Assembly: GCA_035503915.1 (NCBI GenBank) | Contig: DATJSU010000047.1 | Coordinates: forward strand, 1-19,699 | DNA length: 19,699 nt | DNA from: DATJMJ01 sp035503915 | Lineage (GTDB): Bacteria > Actinomycetota > Acidimicrobiia > Acidimicrobiales > Palsa-688 | Direction: 5' to 3' | Part shown: piece by piece, positions 1 to 6,218 of the stretch | Position numbering within the stretch: position 1 is the first letter of the stretch | Layout: the number at the start of each line of letters is the position of its first letter | Notes under the pieces: generated by a model | Database searches by the model: none | Told to the model about the DNA's origin: nothing | What the model saw: the letters and a program-made list of their open reading frames with translations, nothing else | Made by a program: the position numbers and the translations under genes

Positions 1-1
1 C

Positions 2-688
2 GGGACGGCGCAATTACCTGCTCGAGCGGCCTGGTGGGCATCGCTCGGGGCTTCTGTGGCCGTCCTCCTTGCTGGCGTGGGGGAAAGCATCGGCTACGCC
101 ATCACCGGCAGCGAGACGAGCGCCCTCACGGAGCTGCTCGGGGAGATGGGGTTGTGGGCTGCGATGATCGCGACGGCCCTACTGGTCTCGAGGCGTTACG
201 GCTCGTCGAGCCTGAGCAGGGATTATGGGCTGGCCTTCGCCAGAGCCGACCTCCTGTGGGGTTTCCTCGCGACGTTGGCGGCCCTGGCGATCTCCCAGGC
301 CGTGGTACTGCCTTTCTCAGGTACACGTTTTGCAGGCAGCAACGACCAGATACTCACGCAACAACAAGGCCACGAAGCGGGCTTCGTGATCGTCGCGCTT
401 ATCGTCGCCTTAGGCGCACCGTTTTTCGAGGAGCTGTTTTTTCGCGGCTACCTGCGCACCTGCCTCCAGTCCCGCTTCGGTCCTCACGGCGCGATTTGGC
501 TCCAGGCCGGTTTTTTCGGCTTGGCTCACCTCGGCGAGGTGAGCGGGTGGGCCAACGTTTCGGTGGTCCTGGCGCTCTTTTTTGTCGGCGCGGTCCTCGG
601 CTACACGGCATGGCTCACCCGCCGGCTCGGTGCAGGCATGGTCGCACACTGCCTGTTCAATCTCCTCGCCGTCGTGACCTTGCTCTAG
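2..688 (+). CDS. CPBP-family intramembrane metalloprotease (5' partial)
   Basis: This is a multi-pass membrane protein of the CPBP (CAAX protease/bacteriocin-processing, Abi) family, which are predicted intramembrane metalloproteases. Numbered from a GTG at 56 (210 aa), the signature EELFFR lies at residues 125-130 (glutamate pair plus arginine). It is followed by FFGLAH near 153-158 and an HCLFN motif near the C-terminus, which are the usual metal and catalytic motifs. Hydrophobic stretches at about 31-45, 65-88, 110-123 and 165-210 fit membrane helices. The frame stays open to the left edge, so the true start may lie outside the window and GTG 56 is only an internal candidate. The physiological substrate cannot be read from sequence. 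The VIT1-like gene follows after 27 nt on the same strand. Confidence 0.8.
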   Translation, partial: GTAQLPARAAWWASLGASVAVLLAGVGESIGYAITGSETSALTELLGEMGLWAAMIATALLVSRRYGSSSLSRDYGLAFARADLLWGFLATLAALAISQAVVLPFSGTRFAGSNDQILTQQQGHEAGFVIVALIVALGAPFFEELFFRGYLRTCLQSRFGPHGAIWLQAGFFGLAHLGEVSGWANVSVVLALFFVGAVLGYTAWLTRRLGAGMVAHCLFNLLAVVTLL

Positions 689-715
689 CCAAGGCCCTCT
701 GGAAAGGTGTGGGTC

Positions 716-1564
716 ATGAGGGCGAGGCGCAAGCCGACCGGAGCGCCGCCTGAGGGCACGAGCGTTGTCCCGGGCACTGGGCCTGCGCCTGCGGCCGCCC
801 CCGCGCCTGCGGCCGCCCACTCGCCTGCGGCCGGCCAGGATGCAGAGCTTCACCAGGATCTCGAGCACCACCACCGAAACGTCCAGGGCGGCGCAGCGCG
901 CGCCGCTGTCTTCGGTGTTAGCGACGGCCTGGTGACAAACGTTTCGCTCATCCTTGGTGTCGTCGGCGCCCAACCCGGCCCGAGCTATGTCCGCCTGGCC
1001 GGGTTGGCCGGCCTCCTGGCCGGCGCGTTCAGCATGGCCGCAGGCGAGTACGTCTCGATGTCTGCCCAGCGAGACCTCCTCCACAGGGAGCTTGAGGTGG
1101 AAAGGCGGGCGCTCAAGGCCGAGCCGGAGGCTGAGCTGGAGGAGCTTGCCGAGGTCTACCAGCGCCGCGGGCTGTCACCGGACGCTGCCAGGTACCTGGC
1201 GGGGATGTTGATGCGCACGCCTGAGATGGCGCTCGAGGCGCACGCAAGAGAGGAGATCGGGGTGGACCCGTCCTCTATCCCATCGCCCTACCCTGCTGCG
1301 GCGTCTTCGTTTGCCAGCTTCTCCGTCGGCGCCCTGCTGCCCCTCCTCCCATGGTTCTTCGTCCGGGGTGTGCCTGCGGTCGCTAGCTCGGTATGCATCG
1401 TCGCAGTAGCTTCTGTCGTCATCGGCTTCCTGCTGTCGCAGGCCACAGGCCGCCCCGTGCTGAAGAGCGCCGTGCGCCAGCTCGCCGTGAGCATGCTGGC
1501 GGCGGGTGTCACCTACGTGGTCGGCAGGCTGATAGGCGTCAACGTCGCCCACCTCTCGCATTAG
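716..1564 (+). CDS. VIT1/CCC1 transporter family protein
   Basis: This is a 282-aa membrane protein of the VIT1/CCC1 (DUF125) family, whose known members move Fe2+ or Mn2+ across membranes. After an Ala/Pro-rich N-terminal tail comes a soluble His-rich segment (HHH at 51-53), then the conserved FGVSDGLVTN (66-75), GAFSMAAGEYVSM (about 103-115), an acidic cytosolic segment with many Glu (about 121-150), and a C-terminal block of hydrophobic helices. ATG 716 is chosen because GGAAAGG at 701-707 stands 8 nt upstream; an in-frame GTG at 707 is the alternative. The gene ends 14 nt before the thiolase-like gene on the same strand, so the two are probably co-transcribed. The metal is not determined; family membership is solid. 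Confidence 0.88.
   Translation: MRARRKPTGAPPEGTSVVPGTGPAPAAAPAPAAAHSPAAGQDAELHQDLEHHHRNVQGGAARAAVFGVSDGLVTNVSLILGVVGAQPGPSYVRLAGLAGLLAGAFSMAAGEYVSMSAQRDLLHRELEVERRALKAEPEAELEELAEVYQRRGLSPDAARYLAGMLMRTPEMALEAHAREEIGVDPSSIPSPYPAAASSFASFSVGALLPLLPWFFVRGVPAVASSVCIVAVASVVIGFLLSQATGRPVLKSAVRQLAVSMLAAGVTYVVGRLIGVNVAHLSH
786..839 (+). repeat. Three 18-bp tandem repeats inside the VIT1-like gene
   Basis: CGCCTGCGGCCG begins at 786, 804 and 822, giving three in-frame 18-bp units that diverge only in their last six bases. They encode an Ala/Pro-rich 6-residue repeat in the N-terminal tail of the transporter. Unit-number changes would keep frame and only alter tail length. Confidence 0.85.
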
Positions 1565-1569
1565 GGAGG
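1564..1569 (+). promoter_or_regulatory. Ribosome binding site of the thiolase-like gene
   Basis: GGGAGG at 1564-1569 overlaps the last base of the VIT1 stop codon and sits 9 nt before GTG 1579. It fixes the start of the thiolase-like gene, whose frame is otherwise open far back into the VIT1 gene. Confidence 0.75.
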
Positions 1570-1578
1570 CTTGGCGTC

Positions 1579-2838
1579 GTGGGACCGGGACGCGCATCGG
1601 GGGCCGGAGGACGGCCGTCGCGCGCTGCTCGGCCTGTCGTGGTCGAAGCGCTCCGGACGCCGTACGGCCTGCGTGGGGGATCGCTGGGTGGTTGGCACCC
1701 GGTCGACCTTTCGGCCGAGCTCCTCAATGTCCTGCTCGAACGTGCCGGCCTGCAAAGTTCGGCCGTGGACGGCGTCGTGCTCGGTTGCACCTCGCAGGTG
1801 GGAGCGCAGGCCTGCAACATCGCCCGGCGCTCCGTCCTTGCCGCCGGGTGGCCCGAGGAGGTGCCCGGCTCTGTCGTCGACAGCCACGCTGCATCGTCGG
1901 CCCAGGCCGTGTTTTGGGCTGCGCAAGCCGTTGAGACCGGAGCCCAAGAAGTCGTCGTGGCCGGGGGCGTCGAGGTCATGTCAGTGGTGCCACTGGGCGC
2001 GCCGCTCGCACAGCCTGCCATCGGCAAGCCTTACGGGGCCAGGCTCACGGCCAGGTACAAAGGTGCCGCCGGGCTGCTCCCTCCTGGTCTTGTGGCTGAA
2101 GAGGTGGCAAGGCGTTGGCGCCTCACGCGAGCCCAGCTCGACGAATGGGCCAACGAAAGCGCCGCAAGAGCGCTCCGCGCGGAGGCGCAACCTCCCGGTT
2201 TCATAACCCCTGTCCGCCAGGAGCGGCTCGTCCTGCCGTCCCCGGCCGAGCAGGTGCCGGTGAAGGCAAAGCGGCGCCCACGAGTGCCCGCACTGCTTTC
2301 TACCGACGAAGCTGTTGCGCTGGGCCGGAAACGGGACATCGCCAAGTTGCGGCCCGCCTACCTGCCGGGAGGGCTGGTGACCGCTGCCAACATGGCAGCA
2401 GAAGGCGACGGGGCCGCCGGAGTCGTCGTCACGAGCCTGGCGGCGGCGCGCCGGCTCGGGCTGCGGCCGAAGGCGGAGCTGCTCGCGTTTGCCTCGGGAG
2501 GGGCGTCACCTGAGGTCTGGCCGATTGCTGCGGTCCCGGCAACATTTTCGGCGCTACAAAAAGCGGGCCTCGCCGTAACTGACGTCGACCACTGGTTCGT
2601 TTACGAGAGCAGCGCCGCCGGCCTCCTCGCCTGGGCTTGCGAGACCGGCGTCAAGTTGTCCGACGTCAACGCCAACGGCGGGGCCCTCGCTACAGGGGCG
2701 CCCGTAGGGGCAATAGGGGCTGGCTTGTTCGCCGAGGCCGTCGCCCGTCTCGGGGAGGGCCGCAACGGTACCGCCGTCGTCTGCGCCGCCGGAGAGGGCG
2801 GGGTGGCGAGCGCATGCGTGCTCAGCTCCCTGGGCTGA
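1579..2838 (+). CDS. Thiolase-fold protein lacking the catalytic residues (probable pseudoenzyme)
   Basis: This 419-aa protein has the length and full fold of a thiolase (acetyl-CoA acyltransferase). The N-terminal VVVEALRTPYG, GCTSQVG and VVVAGGVEVMS blocks resemble lipid or steroid beta-oxidation thiolases. The active-site motifs are all altered. In the nucleophile loop (VDSHAASSAQA) the expected Cys is Ala104. The Asn-Glu motif reads VYESSA, so Asn is replaced by Tyr. The GHP motif reads GAP, with Ala374 in place of His. In the C-terminal CxGG-type motif the nearest Cys (402) is out of register by about two residues. Classical thiolysis or Claisen condensation is therefore not expected. 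A partner-binding or acyl-CoA-binding role is possible but inferred. It uses GTG with a good RBS and follows the VIT1-like gene by 14 nt. The frame is intact, which argues against a decaying pseudogene. Confidence 0.85.
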   Translation: MGPGRASGAGGRPSRAARPVVVEALRTPYGLRGGSLGGWHPVDLSAELLNVLLERAGLQSSAVDGVVLGCTSQVGAQACNIARRSVLAAGWPEEVPGSVVDSHAASSAQAVFWAAQAVETGAQEVVVAGGVEVMSVVPLGAPLAQPAIGKPYGARLTARYKGAAGLLPPGLVAEEVARRWRLTRAQLDEWANESAARALRAEAQPPGFITPVRQERLVLPSPAEQVPVKAKRRPRVPALLSTDEAVALGRKRDIAKLRPAYLPGGLVTAANMAAEGDGAAGVVVTSLAAARRLGLRPKAELLAFASGGASPEVWPIAAVPATFSALQKAGLAVTDVDHWFVYESSAAGLLAWACETGVKLSDVNANGGALATGAPVGAIGAGLFAEAVARLGEGRNGTAVVCAAGEGGVASACVLSSLG

Positions 2839-2854
2839 ACCCGACCGGGCTCGT

Positions 2855-2874
2855 ATTTCCACAGTTGTGGACTA
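2855..2874. promoter_or_regulatory. Palindrome resembling two inverted DnaA boxes
   Basis: TCCACA (2858-2863) and TGTGGA (2866-2871) form a perfect inverted repeat around GT. On the minus strand 2874-2866 reads TAGTCCACA, one mismatch from the actinobacterial DnaA-box form TTGTCCACA. The plus half, ATTTCCACA, is weaker. Just downstream TGTAACT occurs twice (2896-2902 and 2907-2913), 11 bp apart. The sites lie between two convergent genes, where promoters are not expected. DnaA binding is an inference from the motif alone. Confidence 0.35.
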
Positions 2875-2930
2875 ACCTGGGGAGTGTCACACGGATGTAA
2901 CTTTGTTGTAACTCGCCTGTCGCCTGCGTG

Positions 2931-3728
2931 TCATCCGCTTGGCAGAGCAGCCGAAATGTGGGTCGGCTTTAGGTGCGGGCCGAAGGCGCGTCGTGCGCCG
3001 TCGGGCAGGTGGGTACGTGGAGGCACGCGCTCCATCGGGCCACCGGCGTAGCCTTCGTGCGCGCGTCCGCGCGGTGTGACATGAGGTCCGGCTTCGTCGC
3101 CCCAGACGGACCAGCCGGGCTGCGGGTAGCGGGCGAACATCTCCAGGTAGGGGCCGGGCGAGCACCGCTGGATGAGGTCGTACTGCTCATCTGGCTTTCG
3201 CGAGTGCTCCCGCTTTCGCGATTCGATCATGTTCACCTGTGAACGGCCTGCCGGCAGCGTCCGCATGCTGCCGCGGACACCGAACAGGAGGGGCTCGGTG
3301 ACGTTGCGGAAGTAAAACCCGACGCCCCGGCCATCAGGGCCGCCGTCTTTGCGCCTCTTGGCCCAGATCAGGTTGGACACGTACCGAAAACCCCATGCCT
3401 CCATGACCCGGGTACCCTCAGGCAGCAGCGCGTTGGGCACCCAGAGGTACAAGTGCGCGTCCCGGGCGGCGACGGAAGCGACGTCCAATGAGCAAAGCGT
3501 CCCCAGGTCCATGGTCGAATAACGGTCCAACCGGCGGTGCTCGGGCGCGACCTTGCCAGTCCTGTTCCTAAAGCGCCAGGGCGGGTCGGCGAGTATTGTC
3601 CGCCAGCCGCCCTCGATGGTTGGGAAAGGGGGAGGCGGCCGCTGCTCGCGCAAGGGGGCAGGCTCGGCGGCAAGATCTTTTTGGCCCACGGGAAAAAGAT
3701 CTTTCCATACCGGGCGTCGTCGTGCCAT
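2931..3728 (-). CDS. MT-A70 family adenine-N6 methyltransferase
   Basis: This is a SAM-dependent N6-adenine methyltransferase of the MT-A70 family, which acts on DNA (bacterial and phage members) or RNA. From ATG 3728 (265 aa) the catalytic motif DPPW is at residues 48-51 in ILADPPWRF. It is followed by the family blocks HLYLWVPNALL, FRYVSNLIWAK and the C-terminal KPDEQYDLI and EMFARYPQPGWSVWGDE. About 50 residues rich in Pro, Gly and His follow the domain. The start is uncertain: no good Shine-Dalgarno is visible, and the frame extends to 3869, which would overlap the divergent DedA gene. No restriction endonuclease or specificity subunit is adjacent, so it looks like an orphan methyltransferase, convergent with the thiolase-like gene. 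Family call is firm; target site is unknown. Confidence 0.82.
   Translation of the reverse strand: MARRRPVWKDLFPVGQKDLAAEPAPLREQRPPPPFPTIEGGWRTILADPPWRFRNRTGKVAPEHRRLDRYSTMDLGTLCSLDVASVAARDAHLYLWVPNALLPEGTRVMEAWGFRYVSNLIWAKRRKDGGPDGRGVGFYFRNVTEPLLFGVRGSMRTLPAGRSQVNMIESRKREHSRKPDEQYDLIQRCSPGPYLEMFARYPQPGWSVWGDEAGPHVTPRGRAHEGYAGGPMERVPPRTHLPDGARRAFGPHLKPTHISAALPSG
3672..3703. repeat. 11-bp perfect inverted repeat at the 5' end of the MT-A70 gene
   Basis: AAGATCTTTTT (3672-3682) and AAAAAGATCTT (3693-3703) are perfect reverse complements separated by 10 nt. Each arm contains the 8-bp palindrome AAGATCTT, so the unit is both a direct and an inverted repeat. It is strikingly A+T-rich against the surrounding sequence. 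In the minus frame it encodes codons 9-19 of the methyltransferase (KDL...QKDL). It could be an operator or an mRNA hairpin near the start. Confidence 0.8.
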
Positions 3729-3834
3729 GGAGGGGCAGGCCGGCGTGCCGGTATCGTGACGGGATGGGCGCAACGGGCTGTAAATCGAGCTGCTGCGGCT
3801 CGCCGTGGTGCGCAAGCGCTCGCGAGGTATGGCG

Positions 3835-4629
3835 ATGCTCGCTCTGTTAAACCCGACGAGCTTCGTCACCTCGTCGGGCTACGCAGCCATATTCCTGCTC
3901 TGCGTCCTCCAGTCCTGCTGCGTCCCCACTTCGTCCGAACTGACGCTCGGTATCGCAGGGGTCCTCGCTGCGGAGGGCAAGCTAAACCTGCTGGCTGTCA
4001 TCCTTCTCGGAGCCCTTGGCGAGGTCATCGGTTCCTACATCGCCTGGGTCATCGGCCGTACGTTCGGACGCGCATTCGTCGACCGCTTCGGCAAGTACCT
4101 GCTGCTCAGCCATCAGGATCTCGATAGAGCCGAGGCTTGGTTCCGCGGCCACGGCAACTGGGGCGTCTTCGTAAGCCGCCTGGTACCGGTCGTACGCAGC
4201 TTTGTTGCCTTACCCGCCGGCGTGGCAGAAGTCCCCTTGCTCCGTTTCGGCCTCCTCACCGCTGCCGGGAGCATCGTCTGGGACACGGCAATGGCCTCGA
4301 TCGGTTATGAGGTGGGGAGCCGCTGGAAGTCGGTGATGCACGGCGTGACCGACGCGGGTTACATCCTGGCCGTCCTTGTCGTGCTCGCTATAGCCGTGTT
4401 CCTGCTGCACAGGTACAGGTCCTACAAGGCGGCGACTACTGGAGGCGGGGCCCACTGGGAAGCGGGCCGGGCAGGCGGGGCGCACTCGAGGGGTGGCCGC
4501 AGGGGCCCTGCCGGGCCGGGCGGGGCGGGGGGCGTCGACGACGCCTCTATCCAGCCCGGCGAAGGCGAGCAGCTTGACCCGCCGGCGGGCCCGGGGGTTG
4601 GTGGCGTCAGTCCCCGTCGGCGGCCTTGA
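3835..4629 (+). CDS. DedA family (VTT-domain) membrane protein
   Basis: This 264-aa integral membrane protein carries the DedA/VTT (SNARE-associated) domain. Family members act in envelope homeostasis and are implicated in lipid-carrier or phospholipid flipping. Recognisable blocks are CVPTSSELTLGIAGVLA, the GEVIGSYIAWVIGRTFG helix, the amphipathic FVSRLVPVVRSFVALPAGVAE with its conserved Arg residues, and a final helix near AVLVVLAIAVFLLHRY. A Gly/Arg/Pro-rich cytoplasmic tail of about 65 residues follows, unusually long and low in complexity. ATG 3835 is preferred because GAGG at 3824-3827 is 7 nt upstream; ATG 3829 is in frame too. The last 23 nt overlap the end of the convergent HD-domain gene. 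It is divergent from the methyltransferase with about 100 bp between the starts. Confidence 0.87.
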   Translation: MLALLNPTSFVTSSGYAAIFLLCVLQSCCVPTSSELTLGIAGVLAAEGKLNLLAVILLGALGEVIGSYIAWVIGRTFGRAFVDRFGKYLLLSHQDLDRAEAWFRGHGNWGVFVSRLVPVVRSFVALPAGVAEVPLLRFGLLTAAGSIVWDTAMASIGYEVGSRWKSVMHGVTDAGYILAVLVVLAIAVFLLHRYRSYKAATTGGGAHWEAGRAGGAHSRGGRRGPAGPGGAGGVDDASIQPGEGEQLDPPAGPGVGGVSPRRRP

Positions 4630-5215
4630 GCGCGGCGCCGGCATCTTTGTCCACGGTCCATCGGCCGGGCGAGAGATGGTGCTCGCGAGCCCATGACACC
4701 GTGAACGGGTCGCTCCCTGCGTCTTCGAGGAGGCGTGCGCCCAGGGAGTCGTGAACCAGGTAGAGGCCGGCGCGTGCTCGCCACGAGCTCGCATGGCGGG
4801 CCTGCGCGCCCTCCGACCAGTTGAGGAGCCGTTCGCGGCCGGCGGCCATGGTTGCAAGGGTCACGGCCACCCGGCTGAACGTCCCGAGGGACGACTCGAG
4901 CTTGCCGACATCGTGAAGGAGCGCGGCGGCGACGACCTCCCTCGGCACGTCTGCGGGGGCCTCGGCTCCCTCGGCTGTTCCCGGTCCCTGCTCGCACAAC
5001 AGCTCGAGGGCCTCTTTTGCCACGCCTACGGCGTGGCGCCGGTCGGGCCCGGACATCCGGTGCCAGAGGGACCGCTCCCCCTCTAGCAGCGAGCGCAGTG
5101 CCCAATCCTCGTCCTCGGCGCACGGGCCTGCCGGCGAAAGAGCGCCGAAAAACCTCGAGCCCAGGTGGCGCCAAGAGCCGAAGCCTCCGTGCCGAGCCGT
5201 CTGCGCGCCGGCCAC
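4607..5215 (-). CDS. HD-domain protein (putative metal-dependent phosphohydrolase)
   Basis: This is a 202-aa soluble protein with an HD domain, a fold that binds metal and usually hydrolyses phosphoesters. From GTG 5215 the ligands are His61 (RRHAVGVAKEAL), the His-Asp pair 101-102 in AALLHDVGK, a histidine pair at 179-180 (REHHL), and an acidic residue in the C-terminal ALKAADGD. A region with RFFGALSP and WHRMSGPDRRHA precedes the domain. The start is uncertain: the frame is open through crgA to 5548, but similarity begins after the crgA stop, and GTG 5215 leaves a 14-nt gap to crgA. Co-transcription with crgA suggests a link to growth or division, but substrate and role are not shown. The 3' end overlaps the dedA-like gene by 23 nt. 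Confidence 0.75.
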   Translation of the reverse strand: MAGAQTARHGGFGSWRHLGSRFFGALSPAGPCAEDEDWALRSLLEGERSLWHRMSGPDRRHAVGVAKEALELLCEQGPGTAEGAEAPADVPREVVAAALLHDVGKLESSLGTFSRVAVTLATMAAGRERLLNWSEGAQARHASSWRARAGLYLVHDSLGARLLEDAGSDPFTVSWAREHHLSPGRWTVDKDAGAALKAADGD

Positions 5216-5229
5216 AAGTGGTGGCCGGT

Positions 5230-5523
5230 CTATCGGTACTGAGTCGAAATGGCGAAGCCGCAGATGATGAGCCCTAGCCCCCCGAGCAGGTACCAGTTGG
5301 AGGGAGCCGAAGGCAGGAGGCTGATGTAGTTGAGGACGATCATCAGCAAGCCCGCAGCGAAGAAGGCCAGCATGAACGCCGGGACCCACCACGAACTGTG
5401 GCGGTAGTCCATCGGGAGGGGGGCTGTATAACGGCCGCTCGAGGTGGCGCCACCGAGGGCTTGCCGGCGTGCGTCCGCGCTGGGGGTGACCCTGCCGGGT
5501 GCGTCCTTGGTACGTCGTGGCAT
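5230..5523 (-). CDS. crgA: Cell division protein CrgA
   Basis: CrgA is a small actinobacterial septum protein that coordinates FtsZ, penicillin-binding proteins and growth and division sites. This 97-aa protein has the family layout: a basic N-terminus (about 1-35), RYTAPLP before the membrane, a first helix at about 46-67 (SWWVPAFMLAFFAAGLLMIV), an LNYISLLP loop, and a second helix at about 77-93 ending ISTQYR. It lies beside trpG and the pknB operon, the same neighbourhood as in mycobacteria, which supports the assignment. ATG 5523 has no Shine-Dalgarno; a -10 like TAATCT six nucleotides upstream suggests a leaderless mRNA. It is divergent from trpG with a 24-nt gap and upstream of the HD-domain gene. 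Confidence 0.92.
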   Translation of the reverse strand: MPRRTKDAPGRVTPSADARRQALGGATSSGRYTAPLPMDYRHSSWWVPAFMLAFFAAGLLMIVLNYISLLPSAPSNWYLLGGLGLIICGFAISTQYR

Positions 5524-5529
5524 GGGTAG

Positions 5530-5558
5530 AGATTACTGTCGGTTGCAATGACCGCCAA
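5530..5558 (-). promoter_or_regulatory. Candidate leaderless promoter of crgA
   Basis: On the minus strand TTGGCG (5558-5553), a 17-nt spacer and TAATCT (5535-5530) are followed by six bases and the crgA ATG. This is a good vegetative-promoter layout for a leaderless transcript. The -35 element lies inside the trpG coding region. On the plus strand TACTGT (5534-5539) stands 8 nt before trpG ATG and could be its -10, so the two promoters would overlap. Confidence 0.5.
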
Positions 5559-6171
5559 GGTGCTCGTCGTCGACAACTACGACTCGTTCGTCTACAACCT
5601 CGTCCAGTACCTGGGCCAGCTCGGTGTGGAGCCCGTTGTAGTCCGTAACGACGCCATCACCCTTTCGGAGATCGCCTCGGTTGCCCCCGCCGGCATCGTG
5701 ATCTCACCGGGGCCGGGCCGCCCCGACAGCGCCGGGATAAGCGTCCCGTTGGTGCAGGCCTTCGCCGGCCGGTACCCGGTGCTCGGCGTCTGCCTCGGCC
5801 ACCAGGCGATCGGGTACGCGTACGGGGCGCAGGTCGTGCGTGCGCCCGAGTTGCTGCACGGCAAAACCTCCGAGGTCCACCACGACGGCCGCTCGATATT
5901 TTCCGGGCTGCCGGCCCCGCTGACAGCGACCCGCTACCACTCTCTTGTCGTCGACCGGGGCACGCTCGGCCCCGACCTCGAGGTGAGCGCCTGGACGGCG
6001 GACGGGACCGTCATGGGGTTGCGCCACAAGCGCTTTGCCGTCGAGGGTGTCCAGTTTCATCCCGAAGCGGTGCTCACCGAGGCTGGTCACCAGTTGCTCG
6101 CCAACTGGCTCGGGCTTTGCGGTGTGGTGCCGGCCAGCCTCGAGCCTCCCGCGCCAGCAGCCTTCGTCTAG
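5548..6171 (+). CDS. trpG: Glutamine amidotransferase subunit of anthranilate/aminodeoxychorismate synthase
   Basis: This is the class I glutamine amidotransferase that releases ammonia from glutamine for anthranilate synthase (TrpE) or aminodeoxychorismate synthase (PabB); single genes often serve both. It has 207 aa, the normal family length. The start VLVVDNYDSFVYNLVQYLG is diagnostic. The oxyanion loop SPGPGRPDSAG is at about 53-63, the nucleophile is Cys82 in GVCLGHQ, and the other triad members are His171 and Glu173 in QFHPEAV. No trpE or pabB is in the window. The gene sits between crgA and pknB as in Mycobacterium, where the same orphan copy is annotated trpG. ATG 5548 has no clear RBS and may be leaderless. 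Confidence 0.93.
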   Translation: MTAKVLVVDNYDSFVYNLVQYLGQLGVEPVVVRNDAITLSEIASVAPAGIVISPGPGRPDSAGISVPLVQAFAGRYPVLGVCLGHQAIGYAYGAQVVRAPELLHGKTSEVHHDGRSIFSGLPAPLTATRYHSLVVDRGTLGPDLEVSAWTADGTVMGLRHKRFAVEGVQFHPEAVLTEAGHQLLANWLGLCGVVPASLEPPAPAAFV

Positions 6172-6187
6172 CCGACCCGCCCCGGCG

Positions 6188-6218
6188 GCCCGCGCACGGC
6201 TCCAAGGTTGCGCGCGGC
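6188..6218. terminator. Possible bidirectional terminator hairpin between trpG and pknB
   Basis: GCCCGCGCA (6188-6196) can pair with TGCGCGCGGC (6209-6218) with one bulged base around a 12-nt loop. It overlaps the pknB stop codon and follows trpG by 16 nt. The two genes converge here. There is no T-run, so it is only a candidate. Confidence 0.3.
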
